The notes beneath the pieces are model-generated. The model saw only the letters and a program-made list of their open reading frames with translations, had not been told where the DNA came from and did not search any database. DNA of 64,000 nucleotides from Blastobasis lacticolella. Lineage: Eukaryota; Arthropoda; Insecta; Lepidoptera; Blastobasidae. A program made the translations under genes and the position numbers. The stretch covers positions 10,304,501 to 10,368,500 of the forward strand of contig LR990053.1 in the NCBI GenBank assembly GCA_905147135.1, in the 5' to 3' direction. Shown here piece after piece: positions 38,351-50,100 of this stretch (within the stretch, counting starts at the first letter, position 1; every line of letters begins with the position of its first letter).

Positions 38351-38562
38351 TGCATTTTGTTATGTTTATTTTGCTGCGATTTGTTATGTATTATGAGATT
38401 ATTGCAAAACCCCTCCGGTTTTTTGGAGGAGGCTCAAGGTTGGGTTTTGGCGATTATGGCATTTTAATTTTTTTTTGCATTATCTTATGTGTATTTTGCA
38501 GTGATTTGTTACGTATTGTGAGATTATAGCTAAACCCCTCCAGTTATTTAGCGGCGGCTCAA
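38351..38562. repeat. Diverged tandem repeat, about 125-bp period
   Basis: TGCATTTTGTTATG at 38351 and TGCATTATCTTATG at 38476 each start a unit with TGATTTGTTA, GAGATTAT, AAACCCCTCC and GGCTCAAG. Partial divergence indicates an old duplication. Confidence 0.75.
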
Positions 38563-38574
38563 GCCTCCTGTTTC

Positions 38575-38708
38575 ATATCAACAGCCCGTAACAGTACACT
38601 GCTGACCGGAAGTTCCTCCTCGTTAGTGTTACTATAATCTCCAGTCTTGGCAGGCGGATTGGAAATACACATAACAGAAAACGCTGCTGCCCATTTTATG
38701 GTCTACCA
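38575..38708 (-). mobile_element. SINE family C fragment
   Basis: ATCAACAGCCCGTAACAGTA, TTGGCAGGCGGATTGGA and AACGCTGCTGCCCATTTT, the 3' half of the element as at 16982-17234. Confidence 0.7.
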
Positions 38709-39469
38709 AAGTTGTTCTCCCTTAATATTAATGGCCTTGCACACAATATATTATATGTAATTTGTTCAATTTATAATTTCGAACACAATATATTTATTTA
38801 CGAATAAATTGAATTCAATTGAATACGCTGCCGGACTCCCCAATGACGCCCGACGTCTTCACACGATGGGTCGCCGGGGTGCCAGACTACGGATACACAT
38901 CATACGATACTAATGCAATTTCATTTAAACCGACTTACACGCCATATGTAGAAACAAACGGTTGAAGAACAGCACTCATATTCCACAATGCAGCAGACCC
39001 TTAGACAGAAATGGTTCTGGATGCCATGGCCTTACTCTCTAGTTCAGATAAATCACCTAAACAGTTTTCCGCCATCACACCCTCCGACAATAGAATAGAT
39101 TTCAACCACATCGTCTGGATGTCTGCCATCCAACTAATGTATGTGAATCGCGAGCCGTCTTATCGCACACATGCGATATGTGGAATGATGTCCGGAAGTC
39201 TTCCTTTGCTCTACAGTTTGGGTTTCTTCAAAACTCATGTATACAGGTACCTCAAGGGCCAGCTTAGGTTGCTGATATCCTTGACGATGGTGGCTATCAG
39301 GTGGACCATCAGGTACCTCCTTAGATATATGACAATGCATAATCTATAAAAAATAGTCTGCCATGGCGTTACGCTCTACTCCCCGGTCGAAAAAGAAAAT
39401 AATCTCTGGTAGAGAGGTCTACTACTAGACAAAGTATTGAGGAATGAAATTAATAATTAACAAAACAAA
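38709..39469. other. Spacer below argos, nothing recognised
   Basis: The frame 39011-39349 (plus, 112 codons) has no motif or splice context. Confidence 0.35.
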
Positions 39470-40945
39470 TTATATCGAAACATTTATTCACATTGTGTCA
39501 ATAATTTAACTTATTAATATAGCTATACATGAAACAAAAGGAAGACTTATAATAACCAGGCGTCATTTTACAAACATCAACATGCGGTCAATATTTACAT
39601 AGATACATAAGCATAATATTATTATAACTAGAATTTAGCTTTGTCCGTTTACGAGTAAACAAGTAGGTGTATCCACTATTTCTCACATCGTATTTGATCA
39701 AGTCGGCAAGTACAATACAAAATCTAAAAGCGGAACGTTAAAAGTTTATTGAAAACCTAGCGTTAGTGTCTGGACTTGATTTAAAACCTAACCTACTCCT
39801 CTAATATTTCGACAAATATTTCTCAACCGTGCTAACTCCTTTCCGCACAACAAAACTTATTATACAATTCGTTAAACATAAACAAAACAATGAACAGACG
39901 TCCTCGCGACTGCGCTGGAAGACTCCATCATATTGGAAGAACAAAAAGCAACAAATCACGCAAATATGGCAAGTTAAATAATTAAAAAAATCCAAGATAA
40001 TAATTTAAACTAAACGTTTGGAATGATAATTAAGTCTAAAATCATTATTTACACATTTTAACAGAAACAATACTCGAGTATAGATTTCTTAGAGTATATA
40101 CATTTAACATCTTAATATCGTTGTACCTAAAATTATTTTGTCATCTTAAGGCTTAATCGTTGTTTAATTTTTGAGTATCGGTGCTGTCACTTTATGTGGC
40201 ACTGGTACCTTTAAATAAATTAGTAACAGAGTCCCCTTTAAAAAATCTACATTGTTAAAATGTTACATTACTGCATTATGTAGTTTTTGTACTAAACAGG
40301 TAATGAGCAAAGCAATGCTTATAGCGTAACATAATCGTATTTCAAATCCATACCATATTATGTAAACGTATAGTTTGCATTTAGTTTGCATCTTTGATTT
40401 GAATTTTTTATCCCTAATTTTAATAGTGATTAAACTATACTACAGATACGTTTTTAATCTCGAGAAATACCTATACTAGTCAGCAATAAAATTTAACAGT
40501 ATAGCAAAACAAATTTTCATGTGGCGAAGTTAAAATATGTTTGGCAAAGAACAGAATAAGAATACAAGGATAAGAATTCCTCGAAATACAATATCGACAT
40601 TATACAATTTAAGTATAAATCCAGCTCGATCACAAAATATAAAATAAATAAAATTTTACATAAAACAATAATACGATGACTAAAAAAATGCTTTACTTGG
40701 CAGAACCAGGGTGTGGCCTTAAAATTCAATTCTCTTTTTTTCTTAAAGAAAAAAAAAACATCACCTTTCCACAGTATAAAAATGTAAAACCTTTTATAGC
40801 GTCCTCTATATTAGATACGATACCTCCATCTCCATCCCTACAGACCAAACCAGCCAACAAAACAAAAAACCTTCCATATCCCTTTATCCCGTACCGTTGG
40901 AATGTCGTGTGTCCGCATCTCTGTCATCAGTCATCGAGATCACAC
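39470..40945 (-). other. argos: Probable argos 3' untranslated region
   Basis: About 1.5 kb of AT-rich sequence without coding character or recognisable repeats follows the argos stop. Two AATAAA signals lie on the minus strand, at 39750-39745 and 39488-39483. The second is followed by a T/G-rich stretch as expected for a cleavage site near 39465. The repeat-free state contrasts with the surrounding sequence and fits a transcribed 3' end. Boundaries are inferred. Confidence 0.5.
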
Positions 40946-41194
40946 TCAGTCCTTGTCGCCGACAAACCTGTAGGCGTCGGGCGGCGGTTCCGGCATGCAG
41001 TATCCGTGGTACGTGCGGATGTCTTCCGCGGCGTACGTAACGCCTGCGAGTACGCCTGGCTCCGTGTGGTGGCGTGGGCAGGAGTGCTCGCGGGGGCACT
41101 GGCATATGGTGCTCGCATTGACCTCGTCGATGGCCTCGTGCCGGCGCCGCACGCTGAACAGCTTGCACGGCTCCTTGCGGGAGCACCGGAGACG
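40946..41194 (-). CDS. argos: argos exon 4: third cysteine cluster and stop
   Basis: This exon has 249 nt. Its acceptor CCGTTCCAG (41195) follows a pyrimidine-rich tract and the reading phase is 0. It encodes RLRCSRKEPCKLFSV to the C-terminus FVGDKD and TGA (40948-40946). It contains six cysteines, a sequon at N220 and the CQCPREHSCPRHH block. Intron 3 upstream is 545 nt. The 180-residue open frame on the opposite strand here is a shadow of this exon. Confidence 0.95.
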   Translation of the reverse strand, partial: RLRCSRKEPCKLFSVRRRHEAIDEVNASTICQCPREHSCPRHHTEPGVLAGVTYAAEDIRTYHGYCMPEPPPDAYRFVGDKD

Positions 41195-44100
41195 CTGGAA
41201 CGGGAATGGGTGGGTTAAAGATAGAAGACCAAATAATAACCCATATGATAATTATTCTAGGTGGCCAGTTAATTCCTTGTATGACTGTACTAATAGGTAC
41301 AGAAGTATTAAGTAGGTATAACTTCCACTGCCGGCCTACTTCAGGTCTGAAGGGTATTTGTGGGTATTTCTTTCCTACGATCTTGTCTGTTTGCTGAAGT
41401 GATTATGTTGTCCCTACTCAACAAATATCTATGAAAAAAAATTAATCGAACGAATTGCTCAGTGCTATAAAAACAGAACTTTGGTATTCTACCTAAGTAC
41501 CCGATTTGGGCTCTACGGAGATTCGTGTATAACAGTCACCTTGCTTGTATGCCGCCATTAAGGGGAAATGGATTATTCTATTCTACTCTTCTTCAGGACC
41601 CCAGGATCTTTCGAGCATGGCGGTAAACTGTTTGAATAGTTTCGAATTAATTTTTAGTCGAAGCAGAACATTCCAATAAATCGCCATCTATCGCACAACC
41701 TCTAAACTACTTCCGAAGCCGTGTAAGCAAGCTACTTACGCTTTGCGGCGAGCACGCGAACTGGTACTGGTTCCCCTGTTCGCCGCTAGGTGTCGTGTAC
41801 GGCAGTTTCTTGAGCAGGTACGTGACCGACATCTTCGGGCAATGGCAGTTCACTATCTGTTGGGTCGCGTTCGTGTCGGGGAAGGAGTAGATGGTCCACG
41901 CGGCGTCTTTGAAGTATCGACACTTGGGCAACCTCTTCACGGGCTCGCAAGTCTTGTAAAGGGTGGTCTTGTCGGCCAACGAGTGGCTGTCGTCTGGCGA
42001 CAGGTCGCTGTGGAGAATTCAAATTGTGGTGTTATTTTGGGAGAAATAGGATATTGAAATGAAATTAAGATAGGTGCAAAGTGAAATTCCACTAAATAGC
42101 ATTGAGGAGGTTGAAATCTAGAATTACATTGATAAGGTTGAGTTGACATCTAGGTCTCGCAGTAAAGTTGTAGTTATTTATTATAGAATGGTAACTTGTA
42201 TAGTGAGTATAAAATTCTGAAGTTTCGGTGCTTTATCAAGGTTTAAAAAATGCAGCCCGCTAGCAAACACGCTCACTGAGCGCCCTAGTTGGAGTTCCTT
42301 CTTTTTAACCCTACCACTCGTTATCTTGTCATTCACTCTTTTCACATGCATGTAAAATACATATAAATTCCAGTTAAACGATGGCCGTATTACAAATGGG
42401 TGGCCATTTTGTTAGAGATACCATCATCATCAACAGCCTATATAATACCTAGTCTGCCTAGTTTGAGCCTCCATCATGTTAGCGGAGGGTTATGCCATTG
42501 GCAGCGGGTTGGAAATTCTTAACTGAAAATGATGCTGCCCATTTTCTGGTATGTGGAGGTCCCAGCTGGTTAGCCACTCAGACATTAGTCGCCTTGTACG
42601 ACACGCGTAAGTCGAAAGGGTAGGTGCTATTCTACTCTGCCGGATACCTACCACACTTTTTTTATGTTATTCGGCAGACAAACAGGCAAGCGGGGCCACC
42701 TGATGGAAAGTGGTCACCGCCGTCTATAACCATGATGTTTTTTTTTTAATGGTAATTTACCTGGAACAGGGCCTGTGCCCTAAACAGCGGCATTTCCTCT
42801 CGATCCAGGGCTGCGTGGTGTCATACAGGTCCACCTTACTGCACACTTGCCGCGGCCGGCAGTCAGGCAGATCATCTTCCGAAGCCTGGAATTAACAAAG
42901 ACCTAAAATCAGTACCTGTCATGAAAAGCCTCTAAAGTCAAAAAGTTTAAAATACATGAAGATCCGTATCAAACACAGCCAGAAACGATAACCTAAAAAG
43001 AAACCAAACAGGAAATGTAGTCTTACATAAAGTGAACGTGACTAATATAAATAAACATAAACATTAAGCCAATCATGCCGTACATATATCGCCGAACGAA
43101 ATTGTTAGAAACATTAATAGTCATGAAGCTCAACAATATCGCTTGCACATTACTGATTTGTCTCGTTTCAATTCAACTCGCATCGGGCAATTCTCATTCA
43201 AAACCAATATACATTCACTGCGGCTTGTAAAATTTCACATGGAGCGAGTAAGTCAAAGTAGACTTTCGATCATCGTCACAAAAGGCATTTTTTCCACATC
43301 TGTCCATGCTGGCGTGTGGGAAATCCACAATCTGTGTTTCGAACGCACCTGCTGCCCACGCAAGAAAACTATTATAATGAAAGAGATCACTATAACGACG
43401 TCCGAAAGACGTTAATCATAATGATTCCTACTTTGTAGTAGCACAATGCAGGGACATGTGCGCTCTGATTCCTTTCTTAGTCTTTTTTTTATTATGTTTT
43501 TTCCATCGTACAGGACCATCGGTCGCACTTCCGACCGGAAGGCATGCCATTCGGCAACCTGTTGACTGTGGGAATGTTTTTTCTGCGCACACGCATCGCA
43601 CAGGGTTGCCACAAACCCCGTGTTACTGAATCAATTTAACTTTTGTGTAGTTAAACTTAATTGTTTGCCATTCGGCGATTTGCTTACATATTGTTTTATT
43701 GATTCTTACTATGTATGTACTGACTTTTATCATCTTCAATAGCTATGGGTATCTTGTGAAGGTGTGACTTGGTAATGGTATCGTTCTAGATACTTCCTTT
43801 TTGGGCACAAAACATCCCTAAAAACGAAAACCTCTGCGCCAACCCTAGGGCGAGGAAGCACCGAAAAAAAATTGTCTTGTGTTCATTTTTTTCGTTGTTC
43901 CGGATACACTTCCCGTTTCTTGTGTATTGCGATAGATTTCGCGGAAACGGCCCCGGGTCGTATCTCCGGACGGGCGGATATAGGCCCTTTTGTGTGACGG
44001 ACAAAAACCGCCGGTGCAAAGGAACAACACAATACACGGGTTGTTGACTTACATAGTCAAGTGTTCGGCTTTATTTAACGGAGCCCAAGCGACGGGCCGA

Positions 44101-47100
44101 ATGCCAATGGCTCCCGAGTCCCGCGACTCTAACAGAACCGCGTCTACGGCTGACCACAGAATTCGTAATGAAATGAGTATCGCGGCCTCCATCGCTAACC
44201 GTCTCACCATTCATCTTTTATAATGAAATTGTCATACCGTTTTTGATTTGGCGTTAGTAACAGAATTTAGACAGTGTTGTAATCGCCAACACTAACAAAC
44301 AAACACCACTTAAGTCCCGTCCGTATGCCTTCCATTAAATTATTGTTTGCATTTATTCTAGGTATTATCATCGATTCTTCCATTTATATTACAATACCAG
44401 TACCTGCCTGATTCATATTTTATTTTATTTTATGTTCTCCGAAAGTATTGAACCCCTTTAAAAATTATTTTACTAAGCTACTTTTTATCCAAAAAAAATA
44501 ATAGGGTCCCGCGAGATAGTTGCATGTTTACATAAATCCGAACTGCGTGCAGGTGAAAACCACGGAGGACGTCTAGTATTTAATAAAGCAACTCAATTAA
44601 TGAATTTGCTATAGAAGTAGGTAGATATTTATTTATATCTGAATATGCAAAGGCCTAGGTATCATATTTCGCTAATAAGCAACTAGTATTCTCACAGACG
44701 CAGATAATCATTTATATCCCTGTTTATGTAGGATAATGCTGATTAGAACCGGAGGCTTATGCATAATCAGCGTTCCCAAGAATGGAATACCTACTACACT
44801 AAGACACAAATCTACTTAAGGCTGCTTAACATTCCGCTCCGCATGCTATGAAAAGCGTTTACAATCCGTCTTGCAAGTATGCTAATGTCCATGCGTCAAG
44901 TTGTGAGCACGTACAGATTTATGAGATACGAACATCAAATTAATTTACGAGGTAACTAACCTTTGTCACCGAAAATTTATCGACCGTGAAAACTGTTAAC
45001 ATGATGTCGCGTGTCGCTAATGCAGCCTTTTGGATGCGAAATGGCTGACCGTTTTCCGGACGACGCCGACGGTATCGTTTGTCACGGAACTGGGACTGGG
45101 CCTGCGTGCATCGGACAGGGCAGAGATTTTTTAAAAAGATATGGTATAGGTGGGTACCGGCCACCTGCCTCCAAGCTATAACTTCGAGGGTCGTCATTAA
45201 TGTCCTTTTATTTGGAAATTGCGCTAGTCGGATAAAGGTGCGATACGCATAATGTTGCGTGCGAGAATATAATCGAAGCGAAAAAAGGATATCTACATAA
45301 GAAAGTAACGATTATGTACTAGGCTGGATTGGTTTCGGTGTATCTTGAGGTGATACATGATGTAGGTGGAATTAGTAAAAAATTGGTTACGTCTTTTAAA
45401 GTGTCTAAGCAGAACGAAGAACGACCGACCATTCATCTTTTTCTTTAAAAACACATACAACATATCTTCGAAAACATCAATCAAGTCGCATATGCATGTC
45501 AAGTCAATGTCAACGTCTTGCGTCGTTGTGGAAAATCATTGGGTGTACCCATATACCCATAGATTTTCTATCTCGAAACTTCTATCTCAGAAAGAGAGTA
45601 TGAGACAGAATGTCATTGGGTAAACCCAACAGCGCCTGGCAGTGGTGCGAGCCGCGGCGACACCGATACAAATGGGGCTTCATTTCAACGGCCCAGGATT
45701 GGTCCATTCACCACGTCTAAGCCGGCCTTTGCGCGCGCGCACGTCGGATGCATCCCGCGGGCGCGGGGCTTGAGGAGCGCGGCGGGTGCGGGGGCCGCGG
45801 CATCCGGTCGCGGACAGGTGGCTCGCGCGCGCCGCGCCCACTCCTACTCTAATGAAACAATTTGTTGCCGAGCGGCACCGTCGTCTGCGCCGGCGGCGAC
45901 CTACCACAACACGCAGCCTCCGACTCGCCCGAAAGGCAGACCCTCGTGATCCACACAGGGCTCGGTTGAAGTTTTTAATTTGTGTTGTGGTCAGATGCTA
46001 GCTTTATTATTGTAAGCAAATCTTGATGTGAACAAAATTTTATTTGCCAGTCACAAGCTGGTTCTTTGGCTACATACGAGCATCGAGATCCTCTTCTTGT
46101 TCATCAAGAGAGCTTTTATTGATTTTACTTCCTATGTAAGAATGAAATCATGATTTGATATGCCGTTCGATCGCTAATATTTACAGCTTGCGACAAATTA
46201 AAAGGGAATCATTTTCTTCTAAGTAAAGATTTTAAATATAAAGTCAAACATACACAGCCTCCCAATGAAACGCATCAGCGTTGACAACAGCCCAGCGTCC
46301 AGTGCCCACATCCTGCTACAAAACAAGCAAAGCCATTTCTCGCAGGTAATGACCAGAGGCCTCTCGGCCGAGGCATTTCCTTCCGCCATAAATTCTTTTA
46401 CCGCTCGAGATGCTTAGATATGTGTTTGCTATGATTATTTTGGTGAAATTGTTTCATCCATGGGCTGTGTTCTCTCGCGGTGTGTACTTAAATAATTATT
46501 GTAACGATTTCGGGGCGAGCCCGCGGCGGCGGACGCTGCGCCGGATGCGTTCGCGCGGGCCTCCGTTCGATTCCCAGTAACACAGGTAGCCGAGAACAAA
46601 TTACTAATCCGCGTAATTGACCAACGCCAACGGTTACGTTGTTTATTACAACTGTAATTTATAACAAGCGTAATTAGGGAGAGATGCGGCTGCGGTCGGG
46701 GCGCGCCCGGTTTTGGGTTACCCCGTGTTCTTTAATTTCCGATTGTGGTGTTTTTACTTTCTTTTCGTTCTACTGTGTCTTCTGCCTAATTCAACAAATC
46801 CTAACTCAAACCTAAACACATGGCGGAAAAATAGTTCTAAATACACACTGTTATTCCCATTCTGGCTGTTAATTAAAACGAATCTTGCGCAACCTCCTGG
46901 CTCCTGACTAATGTTGCCGACATTAATTACTTGCGCTTACATTGCCGCGCCTGTCCACTCCGTGGGTTGCTTTACAAAAGGCCTGTTGCATGGCCCATAT
47001 AAGGCGTCGTGCCTCGGTTAAAAGACATTAACGCCTTACGCCTCGCAGCCTCGATAGCCGGAAAACTTGGCCGCCGAATCCAGAGCACGCGCTGTAACTA

Positions 47101-50100
47101 ATTGGTCTCTCTTTATGATACTGTTGTCATTGCGTAATGGGTTAGTGGTGCTGCGCTTAATTACCTCGAGAGGTTTCAATCATGATGATCCTCAGTCCTA
47201 GTCCTCAATCCTAGTAGTAGTACCTAGTTTAGAAGTTGAAAGTCGTATATCGGTCGGGTCGTAACAAAACTTTTCTAATACCTACTTAGCTTAGATTTGG
47301 GAAAAAGCGAAAATATTTGGCATAACTTCTGAAAAGTTCCATTAACTGTCTGCAGCAGTGATTTCGGAACACGCAGAAACTTTAGCTCAACACCTTCTAA
47401 ACTATTACTTTAGTAGTGACTCTCGTAAAAAAAACTGTAGACCTTAGACCTAGCTAGCCCGAAGCAATTGCGCACTTTAGATTATTTTAGCTTATACACA
47501 GGAAGCTGGGCCTCGTAATCAGAAACAGTGACAGTAATCCACGATGGTGTGGTGTGCGTCGGTGTTTGAAACCAAAACATAGCGTACACAACGCATTGTC
47601 GGGTGTGGGCGGAAGGGTAGCATGAATGCGCCGCTGTAAGGTATACGTGGAACGGGCCATTCACCAATACAATGCTACTATCCGCTTTCTGTATAATTAT
47701 CGTCCTAATGAGCGGTAACGTCTGACTAACGCGTTCTCTCTCATTTCTGTATTGTTACTGCGGTTTTATCGTCGCTATATGCAGTTAGCACCTTAGGTAC
47801 TGCCGGTGGTAGTAATGTGTCACGCCCGAGGAGTCCGCCTGGATGGGTCATCCCCTTATGTAATTCTCCCACCACTATGTAACAATTTCGGTTTCGGTTT
47901 GAAGAATAAGGTAGCCAGTTCATTTAAGCATACGCCATATAAACAGCGACAACACATCTGCTTTTTTGTTCCTTGAAACTATTTAATTTAATTTTAGTAT
48001 TTAACTTATTGACGCCAAAACCACGGTCGTCCTCATCATAAATAGCCTTCGCACGTTTTAGACTACACTCTTCTACCAGTAGGCCATGTTAGTACCATGA
48101 TAGGCTTTTGTAAACCACACTTTTACACTTTTCTATCTCATACACGCCTGCAAGTGTATGAGATCGAATTTAAATCTTCTTCCACAAACAGTTAGTTGAA
48201 GCCTATTTTTGTGTCTGTCTACTCACTTACTGCTTCCGTTCCACTTAGATCATTTCTAAATTTTATTTGTGTTTTCAAAGAAACAATAAGTTTTAAGTAA
48301 TAAGTTTTACAATATTTACTACTCTTTTCTTAATATTTAAACGTGTCTTTTCTACCTAATCGTAGCGCCTTTGATCGTGATCCAACTTTGCGGGGTTTAA
48401 CCGAAGTAATCCGTACCGATATCTGACCTGGCCTATACTCATTGGCATTCCAGAGATGCTTGGGCATAGCTGCACTCTGAACATTGGCGGTACTTTGACC
48501 GTCGATATTTTACTTAAAATACATTTACTTTCGAATCAGAAATGAGCTCTATTGCCATACTGAAGTGGCAGTGGTTACTTTAGCGCTTCATACACCGCCT
48601 ACCTTCCTTAATCTAAGACGTGGTCTATGTGTTTTAAAATTGTTATCCAAATCCAAATGTTATATTCGTTACTCAATTAACGAACGCAACGTTCGAATTT
48701 ATTTTATTACTGTAATATAGAATGTTTACTTTTAGATGTCAATGATTTTGTTAGTGGTAGATGTTGTACCGCACCATAATATCATATTATCATCCTCCTT
48801 AATTGCGTGTGTAAAATGTAAATAGGTAACGTTTTTATCTAACTACATACATACATAATATAATAAATACGTATTGCGTAATATCCTACACGTAATTGTT
48901 TGCTATGCGTGAGTAATCTGACCCTTTATCCTTTTTTATATATCCGTCATTAAATGAAATAAATCGTCGTATATACAACATTATAATATTGCCTTTGGTA
49001 GTAATGTCCGGAAGTACTATCTATAATTGTTTGATGTAATTGTAGTAATTGCTAAATAAAATCTATGCCTTAAGATTACGTCTTACGATTAAGATGTGCA
49101 TAACATCTAAGGTTTATTCGTTTTATCATTCCGCTTCCACTCTGAAGACGGAGCTAACATCCTTCCTGCGTACCTAATAATATGGGCCATCTCAGCGTAC
49201 TATCCTTCAAACAGCACTTAACACATCAATGATTGTTACTAAGACTTAGTATTAGCTTCTCCACAGACTAGACTTTTCTTTTTAAACTACTCAGTGACAA
49301 ACGAGCAGGCAGCCCACCTGATGGTAAGCGGTAACTGTCGCTCATAACATCTACAATTCGTTTATTTAGGTTGCAGATAACAAAAATGCAGAACCGCAGA
49401 TGCGTTGTCGCTGTAAGGACTAAGATGAAATGCCTCATGCCTGTAATTTCGCCTGCTACTAAGACTTACCACCGCAAAATTAATTGAATCACAGCTAAGC
49501 AGGGCTACAGAACCATTCCTATTCTCCTCTCACTTGCTATTGCGTGAATGTGAGCACATAGATGTCCCCATTATGGGCCCATCGCATCCGGAGTGGCTCT
49601 TTCAAGACGCACGTGTCCCTGAGACGGATGCTGGGCTCCGGTTCGATTCCCGACGCGAGTGCTCGACCCTCGAGTCGCTTGCACAAGTGGAGTGGTCTTA
49701 ATCTCAGTCCTGGTAGCGAAGGGATCACATCGTGTTTTTAAACTTGAAAGAGATTTGTTGGTTGCTCAATTAAATTGGGTTCAGTTTTTGGTTTTGCATC
49801 TATTTGTTTTGGCAGTATGCGTTGTGTCTGCCTTTAAATACTCTTCTTTATTCGAATTTCGTTATCGACAGAAACTATAGGTATAGTTATAGCATATCTA
49901 ATTCAGCGCGAACGAACACAAACAGGAGCTAATCTTGTTACACCTTGATCAGCCCAACAACGAAGGCCCGAAATTATAGTTCCTTTTTTATTTAATATCA
50001 AAATAAGAGAGATGAAGCGAGGAAAAAACGAATCACTGCCTCATCCAGCCGGAGAATCGATCAATGTTTATTTTTTGAACGGTGTACGGTTGAAAAAAAA

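Noticed and set aside
38020..38355. 111-codon minus-strand frame
   Set aside because: It begins in a T-run (poly-Lys) and passes through a GC-rich stretch also open on the other strand. It resembles no known protein.
40676..41218. 180-codon plus-strand open frame
   Set aside because: Its second half is the antisense of argos exon 4, and its first half crosses the argos 3' untranslated region. The opposite strand explains the openness.
45680..46001. Arg-rich frames on both strands
   Set aside because: A GC-rich island gives stop-poor frames on both strands. No protein motif is present.
49545..49690. Possible tRNA gene
   Set aside because: The B-box is perfect, but no cloverleaf can be drawn with the upstream sequence.
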